Positions 1 to 11,511 of a stretch of 64,000 nucleotides of DNA are shown here, piece after piece; the stretch's first letter is position 1, and each line of letters begins with the position of its first letter. Both the position numbers and the translations under genes were made by a program. This DNA comes from Arthonia radiata (lineage: Eukaryota; Ascomycota; Arthoniomycetes; Arthoniales; Arthoniaceae): NCBI GenBank assembly GCA_002989075.1, contig PSQN01000014.1:992001-1056000 (forward strand), in the 5' to 3' direction. The notes beneath the pieces are model-generated. The model was not told the origin of the DNA and did not search any database. It saw nothing but the letters and a program-made list of their open reading frames with translations.

Positions 1-1412
1 CTCCTGCTCCTGGCGCTTCCGGAGTTCCTTAAGCTCGTAGTCGCGCAGCAGGGTGCGGGGGCGCTCCAAGAAGATGGCTTCGTACATGCAGTAGTCACAG
101 AGCTCGATGTTTTCCCGGGTGAGCGGCTTGCGGCGGTTGGTGGCGCGCTGGTCGCGGCGTCTGTCTGCGGCTTGGCGGCGGAGGAGCTCGCCTCGTGTGG
201 GGCGGTCGACGGCGGGGTGGGGTGGAGGTGCGGTGGCTGCAGGTGGTGCTTGGTTAGGAGGAAGGGTAGATGCTGGGCGGTGAGTACCCGGGTTTGGTGT
301 TGTTTGGGTACCGTGCGTGCTACGTGGTGCATTGTTGGGTGGTGGATGTATTGCTCCTGCGCGGGTAGCTTGGTTGAGCTGCTTGGAAGATTCAGAGGGT
401 GCGGTAAAAGTGAAGTCGTTGTTTTGGCTATTGTTGGTGTGCTGAGATGATGAGACACGGCGGTTTTCTTGACCAGTGGGATAGTGAAGACGTGGATCTT
501 TGGAACCCGGAAGAGTGCTGAGATCGGCACCTGGGAGACCATTAGCATTGACATCAACAAACTGCTCTTCGCAGCAGGCGAGCCCTAGGGACAGCTAATC
601 ACTCACCATCTCCGTGGTTCAAGCCATTCACTGATGCTGTCAGAGGCTGCTTGCCTGTCTTTGGTCCACTGCGAACGTTGCGGCCCCGACCATTCGGAGC
701 ACTCGAACCGCTCACTGGATTCCCTGCCCCGTGCAATTGCCACGCTGATCCTGTTGGCCCATATCCAGGATCTGAATCATTCGCATCCACAGTGAAATTC
801 GAGCCGTGATTTAATGGTATTTTTCGCTTCTTCTTATTGTTGCTGTTCTCGAACGATTCGCCGTCGGCGGAGGAAGCGGTCGAGCCCCGCTGTGCCCGTG
901 GGTACCTCATCATGTTCTCCGTCCAAGACGACCTTGCTCCTGGATACTGTCCTGCGTATCTATCCTCCTCTTGCTCTTCGTCACTCGCGTAAGCTCGTGG
1001 TGCAGTCAGGCGGCCGAAATCAGCATTGCGCATGGTCGTGTATATCGGTCCATTTGGCTTAGGTGGAAGGACAGCACCTTCGCGTCCTCTTGTGGGGGAG
1101 ATAATGGCAGATGGGGAGCTTGAAGGGTCGGCGGGCCGATCGATGGAGTTAGCCTCGCCTTCAGACAATCGAGAGCGCAGTCGACGTTTTGGCAAGGGCC
1201 GTATCGGTCGCTCGGGGAACACGGGAGAGTTGGTATCGTCGATGGCTGGTAGTGGCACAGGTAGCCGAGACCAGTCTGGGCCTGAAATTATATGTTAGGA
1301 CGATCAATGATGATGCCAAAGCTTGCAATGGATATTCGAGATGGTGAAGGATCTTCCCATGCTGAGTAGCTGAGCCAAGATGTTTTTGAGACTTACCAGC
1401 GGCAGTCGCCAT
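1..1412 (-). CDS. Unknown conserved-looking fungal protein, 3' end outside window
   Basis: Three exons are read on the minus strand: 1397-1412, 607-1281 and 1-530 (continuing past the window edge). Introns are 1282-1396 (GTAAGT donor, TTTCAG acceptor) and 531-606 (GTGAGT donor, branch-like GCTAAT, CCCAG acceptor). The frame is kept across both joins. The protein starts MATAAGPDWSRLPVPLPAID and is mostly disordered, rich in Ser, Pro, Arg and Asn, with a basic NNKKKRK stretch that could act as a nuclear signal. The end visible here is different: charged and helical, with ENIELCDYCMYEAIF followed by an Arg/Glu/Lys-rich segment, which looks like the start of a folded or coiled region. I do not recognise the family. 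The function is unknown; the gene call rests on frame continuity and good splice sites. Confidence 0.7.
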
Positions 1413-2114
1413 TGTCGCTGTCGTCTCTTTCCTGCTCGTACAATATTTGCGCTTCGGTGCAGGAGGCTGAATGTATGGTTACGTAGATTGAATAAGACCG
1501 TAGACCGTTTACGACTCTCCAAGAGAACGCTTGGTAGCTCTTCAGCAGTATGCTAGCCGGGTTTGGTGCGTAGGTTGTGGGTGTATATTTGCAAATAGAG
1601 CTTGATGGAGTTGAATGTGCTCAAACTGTCCTCGCGGCACTACGAACACGTAAACAAGAGTTGAATACGGCGTGATGAATCCGCTCAAGTGTCACCGAGG
1701 TGATGGATGTAGAGTGCGTTTGAAGCACAGGAGCAAATTATGCTGATCTCAGTGTGGGCCAATGGGCAAGCCTGTGGGTTGACAAAGTTCAACCACGACA
1801 ACGATGATTAATGCTGACAAGTGTAGACTTTGAGAAATTTGGGTAGGATGAAGGGTTGGAGTGCCAAAAGATGTGAGGGTGACTAGGCTAGTCCGTCCAC
1901 ATCATCATTCTAGCGCTGAATCTGGCAGGTTAATCACTACTCAGCTCCGACTTGCATTTGTAATCGATCGTCCACACAATGCTTATGCTCAAGGGCCGGC
2001 GTTAATAGGAACACTCTGCAACGGATCCCTTTGCAGACGCCGTTCATGCTCGCACGACCGTCGCGGGCGATATTACACGCCATCAGTGCATCATCACAGC
2101 ACTTGATGCCAAGC
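1413..2114. other. Intergenic, upstream of the first gene
   Basis: This stretch lies upstream of the minus-strand gene at 1-1412. Only short overlapping ORFs without recognisable content are present. I see no RNA gene or repeat. Confidence 0.5.
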
Positions 2115-2495
2115 CTACCTATTAGGCCGAAACTTTGCCGGACGTATGGAGCTCATGGCCTGCTTTTGCTTGATGATGAAGGTCGCTGTGTCTGGCGGCG
2201 CCGTCCGTCTGGCATCACCGGACACTTCTTCAATGAACAGCTTCTCGAACAGTAGGAGCTCAAAACAAGCTTGGTTTTTGTCTTGTGGATCAAAGTAGAT
2301 TCCAAGAGCTAAGGTACATGTCGAAGTGAACACTAGTAACAACACAAATTTGAAAATCGTCGAAGAAGGCCGTAAAGAAGAAGAAACAGTCCCTTCTCGC
2401 CACACTCGTCGCTTACACGGGGTCATTTCAAGGCCCGCATGCTCGGCGGTCCAATGCCAGGGGTCATCAGGACCATCGATTGCACACCCGCTCAT
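2115..2495 (-). CDS. Doubtful ORF with one membrane segment
   Basis: A 126-codon ATG-started frame with an in-frame stop directly upstream. Around residues 47-67 it has a hydrophobic stretch (FKFVLLLVFTSTCTLALGIYF) that could span a membrane; the rest is polar and matches nothing I know. Its place between two minus-strand genes would allow a small gene, but nothing beyond length and the hydrophobic stretch supports it. It may be a chance ORF. Confidence 0.22.
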   Translation of the reverse strand: MSGCAIDGPDDPWHWTAEHAGLEMTPCKRRVWREGTVSSSLRPSSTIFKFVLLLVFTSTCTLALGIYFDPQDKNQACFELLLFEKLFIEEVSGDARRTAPPDTATFIIKQKQAMSSIRPAKFRPNR

Positions 2496-2732
2496 CTAAA
2501 TCGTACCCGCGGTTAGACTTTCAAGTCAAGACCCTGATGTGTGGTGCTTGCGGGTTGGAGCATGACCCAGAAGTGAATTGAGGGAAATGGCTGTGCGGGT
2601 TCTTCGTTGTCGTCCACAGCTGGTCGCAGCCACGCTCGTGATGTTGACGACCCCGAGAGAGCTATCAGCGGTCCTGCTCCACGTCAGTAGACTGCGTGAG
2701 GTGTGTTTCATTCTCGACTCGACTGCTTACTC

Positions 2733-3038
2733 TCAGAAAATGTTCTGCTCGCCTCGAATGCTGGTCTCGTCGCATCTACTACAGCGGACATGAGCGCAAC
2801 TGGTTTTCGGGCATCGGGTGTGGTGAGCACCAAGAAGCGGGCCGTCACCACAGACATGGCAATACCAATAAGCCTCGTTGCGCTGAGCGTCACTGAACTC
2901 CTCTAAAATAGGCCAAAGGATGGTGCCATCACCGTAAAACACGCTCGTCTTTGGTCGTCGGCGATACTCCCCACATTTCGCACAGCCAGCATCCGCGGTG
3001 CTGCTGTTGGTGAATCCGCATTTCTTGCACGTCCACAT
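2733..3038 (-). CDS. Small zinc-finger protein, RanBP2-type finger plus second Cys/His cluster
   Basis: A 101-aa protein. The frame is open further upstream, but the first ATG puts the start at 3038, giving MWTCKKCGFTNSS. Residues 2-22 fit the RanBP2/Npl4 zinc finger (W-x-C-x2-C-x3-N-x6-C-x2-C): W2, C4, C7, N11, then the CAKC pair. The second half has YWYCHVCGDG, then a His and CPKTSCAHVRCSRC, a second Cys/His cluster likely to bind another zinc. RanBP2-type fingers bind ubiquitin or single-stranded RNA; which applies here is not visible. Paired-cluster mini-proteins of this kind are common in filamentous ascomycetes and mostly uncharacterised. The gene appears intronless. Confidence 0.7.
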   Translation of the reverse strand: MWTCKKCGFTNSSTADAGCAKCGEYRRRPKTSVFYGDGTILWPILEEFSDAQRNEAYWYCHVCGDGPLLGAHHTRCPKTSCAHVRCSRCDETSIRGEQNIF

Positions 3039-4269
3039 GTTGGCCGGACGAAGAGAAATCTTTTGCTCGACGGTGTGGAGATGGAATGAGAATGCCCTTT
3101 GTGACACAGGAGGAAATCGGGCAATTATGTTGAAAGAAGATATGAGGAAACGGCTCGTCTCGAGGCCGGAGGGTGGAAAGATGGCAGTAGCTGTCGTAAT
3201 ATTGCTCTCGTGTGCTCCTCAGTCTCTAATCCTCTTAGGTTGTTGCCTGTGTGTATGTAGTATATGTGGTACTTGAGGTCTTTGGACAACACGATGGCAA
3301 ATAATAGAGTGTCAAGTCCATCTTATATTCCTACAGACGACTTCACAAAAACGGCACCATCTCGACAGCGTGCGGTGAAATGGCGGCGCAGTGTCATTGC
3401 TTAAGCAGTCGTTGTGAGCACTCACCTGAGGACGGAGGCGGATTGATGCTCCTTGCGCGGCGGTGGTTATGACGGGGCCACAGAGGCCGACCGAAATTGT
3501 GCATCTGTTACACATGTCACTAGCATGATGCAAATGCATAGGGTCGCTCCTAGATTTACTAGTAGCACTGGTAACTTCGGTTTGACATACGGTAATGACG
3601 GGAGGAAAGGCAGACCTACGGCCATAGTATGGCGCCCATGAGCGAATGTGGGCTCACTTCACCTGAGCACGCGGAGATTGAATGAGGCTTGGATGGTTCA
3701 GATGATACACCGCAGGGTCTATCAATGCCGCTGCTGGTGCCATTGGAGGTAGCTAAGCAAGATAGGCCTGAGCCTGGGCGTTGACGTAGCGTTTTTTGCC
3801 TACGGTCTCAGATAAGTGTTGACCACAAGAAGTGTTGTGGAATATGAAGGCTCGGCTGGAAGAAAGACGGTGAGTTGAAACGCTTGCTGTATTGCGAAGG
3901 TCAGCATTCGGGCGTCCGCGGTCAAGAGGGAGAGAAGCAAAAGGTAAACATACTCACACGTCATACAACGCTAGCGAGATCTCACGTGGTGGCTATTCGT
4001 AGCGTGCTGGAGATAGCGGCAATACGGCAAGTTACTACTCTAGGAACATTTCCATCGCGACACACTGAGCCTCACCTCGTCGCCGGCCGCGTTGACAAGT
4101 GGTCTCTCCTTACCCGTAGGAAGGCACGATTCCGGGCTAGAATTACAAATGCGCTGCGCTCAGGCATGGCCGCTCTTCCATGAAGCGGCTGTCCACTCGC
4201 TAACTTAGATGCTCTTCGACCGATAGCCTGGTTTTCTGCGACACCGCCGGCGAAACTTGCGCTCATCTC
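3039..4269. other. Intergenic between divergent genes
   Basis: About 1.2 kb between the minus-strand zinc-finger gene and the plus-strand PFA5 gene. It should hold both promoters. Only short unsupported ORFs are seen, and no repeat or RNA gene. Confidence 0.5.
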
Positions 4270-5988
4270 ATGGCGCCTCAACCTCACGTTCAGCGGAGTG
4301 CCAATAAGTGGTCTGCACGACTTGTGCCACTTTTCATTGTAGGGATCGTGGGATATGTCACCTGGGTCAACATTGCGCTGTTGGCTGGTATGCTTGACGT
4401 TATATACACCGCTTGGGTCACTTTACTGACTATCGAACAGTGAACCATCTCCTTCATCCTCCAAGCGATGTCCCAAAACGTACCGGCGCCGGCATAGCCG
4501 TGATTGTCGTCTACTTTCTCACCTTCGTTTTGATGTCTGCCAGCTATGCACGCATCATCCACATCGTGTACACCAACCCTGGCTATGTACCTCTTCCGAG
4601 GGAGCAGCGGCGAAAGCAGTCCAGACGGCGCTCCTCAAGATCATCCCGCACCGACACTAATCATGACGAGAAATTGGACGACGCGATGAGCAAGGGCTAC
4701 CTGGATCGGACGGCAGTTCTCGACGGCAAGGCACGACCGCCGCCAGGACTCGAAGAATTCTACTCGCGCGATGTATTCGAATGTGACATCGACGGTCTGC
4801 CTAGGTGGTGCTCTTCATGCAAAAACTGGAAGCCAGATAGGAGCCATCATTCAAGCGAGATGGGACGCTGCGTGTATAAGCTGGACCACTTCTGCCCTTG
4901 GTATGTATCGATCCCCCGTTTGGGCCGCTACAACCACTGATTTCTCTCGCAGGGCTGGTGGACTAGTCAGTGAGACTAATTTCAAGTTCTTCGTTCAGTT
5001 CTGTGTATATGCATTTCTTTATTGTTTATCTATGTTAATATTTCTGGCATACTTCCTACAAAAGGGACAGTTGGTAAGAGCCACTGGTCAGACTTTTCCA
5101 GGCCACGAAGCTGACGTTGCGTGACAGAATCAGCTCCAGAGGGTTACCTTCATCATCGCGATAGCACTGTACGCCCACCGTGAGACACGATGCTGATGCA
5201 AGATACTGACGCCAAACAGAAGCGCCTTGTTCTTATTATTCTCGATGGGCATGGCTATCAACTCATTGAATTTCGCCTTTATGAACACGACCACAATTGA
5301 TAATCTGGCCCGCACTCGGTCACAGCACCTCGCTGTCTATTCTTCACAGCTCTCAACACCCGAGGCAAGTGGCTATGAGACTTTCGAGCGCTTCTCTACA
5401 GTCACATTCCCTCTGCCGTCGTCTTCAAGCGGCCCGTACCCACGCCGTACATTTGCCATTCTCTCCACACCAAGCGGCAAATGCCCGTACCAACTTTCAA
5501 GGCTGGCGAACTTCCGACAAATTATGGGCTTCCACTGGTACGACTGGTTCGTTCCTTTCAGGCAGAGTCCCTCTTCGGATCATGGCTTCAGTTCGCGGGA
5601 CGACGAAGCCGCTATTGGCGATTCGAGGGTCATGTATCCGGTCAATGATGTAATAAAGAAAATGCGCAAGGATGCTGGCATAGATGAAGCTGGCAAGCAC
5701 AAGAAACGGAGAAGAAGTCATCGATATAGTAGTTCTGGCGGTGGAAGATCATCAAGGAGTACTAACGAGCGTCGCTCTTCGAGGAGCTCCCGCTCTGAAG
5801 ACTTTTCTGGTCGATCACCAACGACACCAAGCGATGGTCGCTCCTCAAGAGTCTCCCACACGCATGATAATGCTAAGCGCAATCCCAAAGAGGAAGAGGA
5901 AGCGCAATCAGAGAAGTCTGGCGAACCTGCTTCGAGCGAGGATCCTGAAGAATATCCTCCGAAGGAGTCTCGGTCGCCGCCTCTATGA
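4270..5988 (+). CDS. PFA5: Palmitoyltransferase PFA5 (DHHC family)
   Basis: Protein S-acyltransferase that would move palmitate from acyl-CoA to cysteines of target proteins at internal or plasma membranes. Five exons: 4270-4387, 4441-4900, 4953-5073, 5128-5168 and 5220-5988, with 51-54 bp introns and phases that agree at every join, giving 502 aa. Two N-terminal membrane segments (LFIVGIVGYVTWVNIALLA, then IAVIVVYFLTFVLMSASYA) are followed by the Cys-rich domain at about residues 152-200 and two more membrane segments (VYAFLYCLSMLIFLAYFL and the region ending at about AINSLNF). The active motif reads D188-H189-F190-C191, a DHxC variant as I recall for fungal Pfa5 proteins; the acylated Cys is kept. 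A TTxE-like TTID follows the last membrane segment. The tail is Ser/Arg-rich and disordered. The exon 4 donor (GTACGC) is weaker than the others. Confidence 0.88.
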
Positions 5989-6820
5989 TATACGATTGTT
6001 ACCATGTATGAGGGTTAGTGCATGTCGGGGATTCATAGCGAGGCGTTCTGTACATGGGGGAAAATCATTCAATGTCATCACGCTACACAATGCGCGCGTT
6101 ACTCTCCTCCACGATGCACTATTGTATCTCCGTTCCGTGCATGCGACCATACACATGAGCTTCACATGCGAGACAATGGCCGACTTCTTCCGACGAACGG
6201 AAACAACATTCACCGCCAGTGCAAGTGAGCCGAGCCACCGCGGTGAGAAATGCCAAGAATGCAGGCTCACCGAGCGGCGAGGAGGAGAAGGTCAAGCGCG
6301 TCGGAAAATGCTTTTACCGCACCTAGCTTGACGAAGGCCGAGTACGTAGTCTTCCGGTAGATAGGTGGTAGGTCGTTCGAGAACGTGTGACTACCATGTC
6401 GTTGCGATGATGGAATAACGAGGCCGATGAGTGTAGGTTTGAGATGGGCTCCTCAGCATAAGCATGACCTGGGAGTCAATGAGCGTCTACAAGAAAACTT
6501 TGAAACAGGGATTCAAGAACCGCTAGTGGGTGTCTATGTGACTACGGTATCACAAATCATTGCTGCTCTGTATGAGCGCTTGGTGCGGAAGACGCGGAAG
6601 AGTTTTAGAGATGTTATACGGAAAAATATTCAGCCGCGACCCCGGAGTAGGACCGACGTCACTGAGGGGCTAAAGTGGCATGCTCGTCCCAGCAAAGACA
6701 AAACAATCTACAAGAAACGTGTCCCCCAACATCATCCCTTTGAAACCTGTCAATAATCTTGTCATAGCTCCTTAGCACTCCTTCGAATCCGCCTAACGTC
6801 AGTATAACCAAACCGCAAAC
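5989..6820. other. Intergenic, TAL1 promoter region
   Basis: About 0.8 kb between PFA5 and TAL1 on the same strand. A pyrimidine-rich stretch lies just before the TAL1 start, as is usual for strongly expressed fungal genes. No other feature is supported. Confidence 0.5.
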
Positions 6821-7925
6821 ATGACCTCCGCTCTCGAGCAGCTCAAGGCCACTGGCACCACCGTCGTCTGTGATTCTGGCGACTTCAACACCATCTCCAA
6901 GTATCAGCCACAGGATGCGACCACTAATCCCTCGCTCATCTTGGCTGCTTCCAAAAAGCCCGAGTATGCCAAGCTGATGGACACAGCCGTGGAGTATGGC
7001 AAGTCGCACGGCAAGAACAAGGACGACCAGATCGACTCTGCTCTCGACCGTCTGCTCGTTGAGTTCGGTCGTGAGATCTTGAAGCTCATCCCAGGAAAAG
7101 TCTCAACAGAGGTTGATGCAGCTTTGAGCTTCGATACCGAGAGGACGATCCAGAAAGCTTTGCACATTATCGAAGTAAGTCCTCGAATCATATATCTGAT
7201 TCAACACAAGCACCTCTCCCGCAAACTGCTGCCGTACTTTTGCTGACTGCTCTTCGCAGCTCTACAAAGAGCAAGGCATTGACAAGTCGCGAATCCTCAT
7301 CAAGATTGCCTCAACCTGGGAAGGCATCAAGGCTGCCCACGTCCTACAGTCCAAGCACGGCATCAACTGCAACCTCACACTCCTCTTCTCCAAGGTCCAA
7401 GCCGTCGCGTGTGCGGAGGCTGGCGCTTTCCTTATCTCGCCTTTCGTTGGTCGCATTCTCGATTGGTACAAGGCCGCCACGAAGAAGGAGTACGCTGCAG
7501 CTGATGACCCGGGTGTCAAGTCGGTGCAGGCTATCTACAACTACTACAAGAAGTACGATTACAAGACGATCGTCATGGGTGCCTCTTTCAGAAACAGTGG
7601 TGAGATCACTGAGCTCGCTGGCTGTGACTATTTGACGATTGCCGTGAGTACATTTTGTATGATTGAACCGCGTATATGAACTGACATTCCGTAGCCTGCT
7701 CTCCTCGAGGAGCTCTACAACAGCAAAGCCGAAGTGCCCGCCAAACTCAAGGCTACCGATGCGCAATCCCTTGACATCGCCAAGGAAAACTATCTGGATC
7801 ACGAGGCCAAGTACCGATTCGACTTCAACGAGGAGCAGATGGCCGTTGAGAAGCTGCGAGATGGCATCAGCACCTTCGCGGCCGCGGCTGTGCAGCTGAA
7901 AGACATTTTGGCTAAGAAGATGTAG
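6821..7925 (+). CDS. TAL1: Transaldolase
   Basis: Cytosolic enzyme of the non-oxidative pentose phosphate pathway. It moves a dihydroxyacetone unit from sedoheptulose 7-phosphate to glyceraldehyde 3-phosphate, giving erythrose 4-phosphate and fructose 6-phosphate. Three exons: 6821-7174, 7260-7643 and 7695-7925, both introns in phase 0, giving 322 aa, the normal size for fungal Tal1. The N-terminus has [10 protein letters not shown] and the substrate-site block [10 protein letters not shown]. The Schiff-base lysine is K133 in [31 protein letters not shown] and the C-terminal helix all follow the class I transaldolase (TalB-type) pattern. The start has CAAACATG context. The protein looks intact. 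Antisense ORFs over exon 2 are shadows. Confidence 0.97.
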
Positions 7926-8631
7926 GAGCGATAGGCAAGTCAGGTCGACGTTTTGTGGGCACACAGATTGGTCTTCAGGGTCCACATGTCTTCTGATGGG
8001 GTCGCTGAGAAAAGAGCACAGCACACAAAAGTCGCTCAGGTGCATGAATTTGACGACTGGCATATTTGATTTTTGCGATAGGTGTAACTCGTTGCACTCG
8101 CCCGCGGTTTTGATGAGCGTCCATAGCTCTTCTGTCTTATCTCAAGGGCCCAGATTTAGTATCAAGCGAATGGAAAAGCTGGTGGACTTATTGTAGGACG
8201 TGGTCCATTGCACCAAAAACGGCTTTCTATCGGCCATGACTCGCCATTCGAGTCATTGAGTGATGCTGCAGCTGCGTGTATGCTTCTCGGTCTTGACATG
8301 CTCACATCGTGTCTTCACGTTGAACGCTACGCGAATCTCACGTTCAGCTCGTCGTGGCAACTTCGAGACGATATGAATCAGCTACCTCCTGGCATGGGAC
8401 GAAATGAAAGGAGGAAGGTGGTGCATGAGGAGGCACGAGCGCCATACCTAGAAATGCACACCCCACACAAACAGCTTCACTTTCTGCATTTCCCATCTTC
8501 GTCAACACTCGCCCGGCAATACAAGTTGCATACGACATTTCAGCCTCTCAATTTTGTCACGACGTGTTCTGACTACCCCGACTACCTGTCCCCCACCATA
8601 TACCTACCCTTGCCATCTGCTAGCTACCAAA
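7926..8631. other. Intergenic between TAL1 and Tudor-SN
   Basis: About 0.7 kb between two plus-strand genes, with a pyrimidine-rich run before the downstream ATG. Short ORFs here have no recognisable content. Confidence 0.5.
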
Positions 8632-11511
8632 ATGTCATCTGGTGTCAACCAAGCCAAAGTCAAGAGCGTGCTCTCTGGCGACACTATCATTCTCACCCAG
8701 GTCGGCAACCCTCGGAATGAGCGAACACTGAGCCTGGCTTATGTTACTGCTCCTCGTTTACGCCGAGACGCCGGCGATGAAGTAGGCGCGTCTCTTTCAT
8801 TACCCAATATCTACCCCCCTTGCAAAAGACCAAAGCCCACCGTCTGACATCTTTCGTTGTCAGTTTGATCCCCAAGACACGTCTGACTGAGCATGATCTC
8901 CACAGGCGTTTGCCGTCGAATCCCGCGACTACCTGAGACGCCTACTCGTGGGCAAAGTCATCCAATTTCGAACACTCTACGACGTCCCCTCTGCTGGTAG
9001 TGGATCTGGCCGCGAGTATGGACAGGTCATCATGAGCGATGCCTCGACACTGCCCGAAGAAGCTGTCACCGCTGGCTATCTCAAGGTCAGAGAAGATGCT
9101 GGCAAACGTGAACAGTCCGAGGTGGGCTCGGCCATCATAGAGCGACTGCGCATGCTGGAGGCCGGAGCGAGAGCTGCAGAAAAGGGCATGTGGGACTCTG
9201 AAGCGGCCAAGATCAAGACTTCGTACGAGCTGGATGACGTTCACGCCTTTGCGAAACAGTGGACCCGTAAACCAATGAATGGTATGAGGCAGTAACGTCC
9301 GTATGATTTGAGAAGCCTGCTGACCGGGTCGTAGCTGTGGTCGAAAAGGTCCTCACTGGAGACCGACTGATCGTGCGGCTACTCAAATCACCCACGGACC
9401 ATGTTCAGACTATGCTACTAATCGCCGGCGTTCGCGCACCTAACACGAAGCGTATTAATACGCAGGGCGGGCAGGAACAACCTGCAGAACCATTCGGCGA
9501 CGATGCGCATACCTTCGTGGAGACAAGACTGCTTCAGCGTCGAGTCGAAGTCACCATAGTCGGAGTCAGCCCACAAAATCAGCTAATTGGCCAAGTACTG
9601 CATCCCAACGGCGACATAGCTGGGTTTCTCCTCGAGGATGGGTTCGCACGATGTGTGGACCACCATTCGACTTTGCTTGGTCAGCGCATGTCTACGTTAC
9701 GGCAAGCCGAGAGAAAAGCGCGAGACCAGCGAAAGGGTCTGTGGAAGGACACGGCAGCACCTCGCTCAAGTGGCCCGGGAACAGACGCTGTCGTGAACAG
9801 AGTGCAAACAGCTGATACGCTCTACATCCGTCTATCCAATGGCCTCGAGAAGCGTGTCAACCTCAGCAGCGTCCGCCAACCGAAGCCCTCTGATCCTAAA
9901 CAAGCACCTTTCGGCGCCGATGCTAAAGAGTACATGCGCCGCAAACTCATTGGCAAGCACGTCAAAGTCTCCATTGATGGTAAGCGCGCTGCGACAGAAG
10001 GCTTTGAAGAGCGCGAAATGGCCACAGTCACACAAAACAACAAGAATATCGCTCTCGACCTCGTCTCTGAAGGTTACGCATCCGTCCTCCGCCACAAGAT
10101 GGACGACCCTGACCGCAGCCCTATATATGATGACCTGCTCGCCGCCGAGTCCGCCGCTCAGTCCGAACAGAAGGGCATGTGGTCCACCAAACCTCCCGAA
10201 TCCAAAGCCTACGTCGACTACTCCGAAAATATCGAGAAAGCCAAGCGCCTCCTCACGCTGCTCTCCCGCCAACGCCGCGTGCCCGCCATCGTCGACTTCG
10301 TCAAATCCGGCTCACGCTTCTCACTGCTCATTCCCCGCGAGAACGCCAAACTCACCCTCGTCCTATCCGGCATCAACTGCCCCCGCTCCGCCCGCAACGC
10401 CAACGAGACCTCTGAACCTTTCGGCAAAGAAGCCCACGACCTCGCCAACCGCCGCTGCCAACAACGCGACGTCGAAATCGACGTGGAGGACACCGACAAG
10501 AACGGCGGCTTCATCGGCAAGCTCTACGTCAATCGCGAGAACTTTGCCAAGCTGCTTTTGGAAGACGGCTTCGCCTCCGTGCGCACGTACTCAGCTGAAA
10601 AAGCTGGAAACGCGCAGGAGCTCCAGGCCGCCGAGCAGAAAGCGAAGGACGCCCGGAAAGCCATGTGGGCGGACTACGACCCAGCAATGGAAACCAACGG
10701 CGACGCCTCCGCCGGCCTCGAAGAATCCACACCCGCCGCAACGAACGGCGACGCAAGCACCACCTCAGCACCCTCCAAGGACTACCGCGATATCATCGTC
10801 ACGCATGTCTCCGACGACTGCCGCCTCAAGCTCCAACTCGTCAGCCCTTCCACCACCGGCGCCCTCTCAGCCCTCATGGACGCCTTCCGCTCCTTCCACC
10901 TCTCCCCCTCGAACTCCAAGACCCTCGGCGCCCAACCCAAGACGGGCGAAATGGTCGCCGCCCAGTTCTCAGACGACGGCCTCTGGTATCGTGCCAAAGT
11001 CCGCCGGAACGATCGCGAGAACTCTCAATCTGAGGTTGTGTACGTCGACTACGGAAACAGCGAGATGAAGAAGTGGAGTGAGCTGCGCGCTATTGGGAAG
11101 CCGGAGTTTGGGGTCCAAGGGCTGAAGAATCAGGCGGTCGACGCAGCGTTAAGCTTTGTGCAGTTTCCTGGCTCATCGGACTACCTCAGCGATGCGCAGG
11201 GGTTCTTGTCGCAGCGCCTGTCCGAGGCTGGGCAGATGGTGGCGAGGGTGGATCATACGGATGCGAGGGACGGGACGCTGTGGGTGAGTTTGTTTGATCC
11301 GGCGAAGGGGAGTGAGGGGCGGGTGGAGAGCGGGAGTGTGAATGCGGAGGTGTTGGAGGAGGGGTTGGGCATGGTGACGAGGAAGCCGGCGGGGTTTGAG
11401 AAGGGGCAGAAAGCGACGTTGGAGGGGTTGAGGGGTGTGGAGGGGGAGGCGAGGGAGGGGCGGAGGGGCATGTGGGAATATGGGGATCCGACGGGTGTGG
11501 GTGATGAGTAG
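8632..11511 (+). CDS. SND1: Tudor staphylococcal nuclease (Tudor-SN/SND1 family)
   Basis: Multidomain RNA-binding protein of the SND1/Tudor-SN family, known in other eukaryotes from RNA-silencing complexes, stress granules and degradation of edited RNA; the role in this fungus is inferred. Exons are 8632-8781, 8906-9281 and 9335-11511, giving 900 aa. Repeated SNase-like domains run at about residues 5-150, 177-316, 326-460 and 494-621; three of the four end in a KGMW or KGLW signature and the last in KAMW. A Tudor domain follows at about 706-766 (GEMVAAQFSDDGLWYRAKV, then VYVDYGN), set in a fifth, split SNase-like domain that ends near RRGMWEYGDP. This layout is the family hallmark. The large third exon is GC-rich and produces long ORFs in other frames that are not genes. 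Confidence 0.95.

Noticed and set aside
585-606. A 22-bp intron that would also join the exons of the first gene in frame
   Set aside because: Far below the usual minimum intron length; the 76-bp alternative (531-606) has a branch-like site, a good acceptor and also keeps frame.
3039-3107. Longer N-terminus for the zinc-finger protein
   Set aside because: The upstream frame begins with GTG, not ATG; the first ATG at 3038 starts right at the finger.
7344-8063. 239-codon minus-strand ORF over TAL1
   Set aside because: It lies antisense to conserved transaldolase exons and has no family signal.
9839-11068. 409-codon plus-strand ORF rich in Ser/Pro/Ala
   Set aside because: Shadow frame of the GC-rich Tudor-SN exon.
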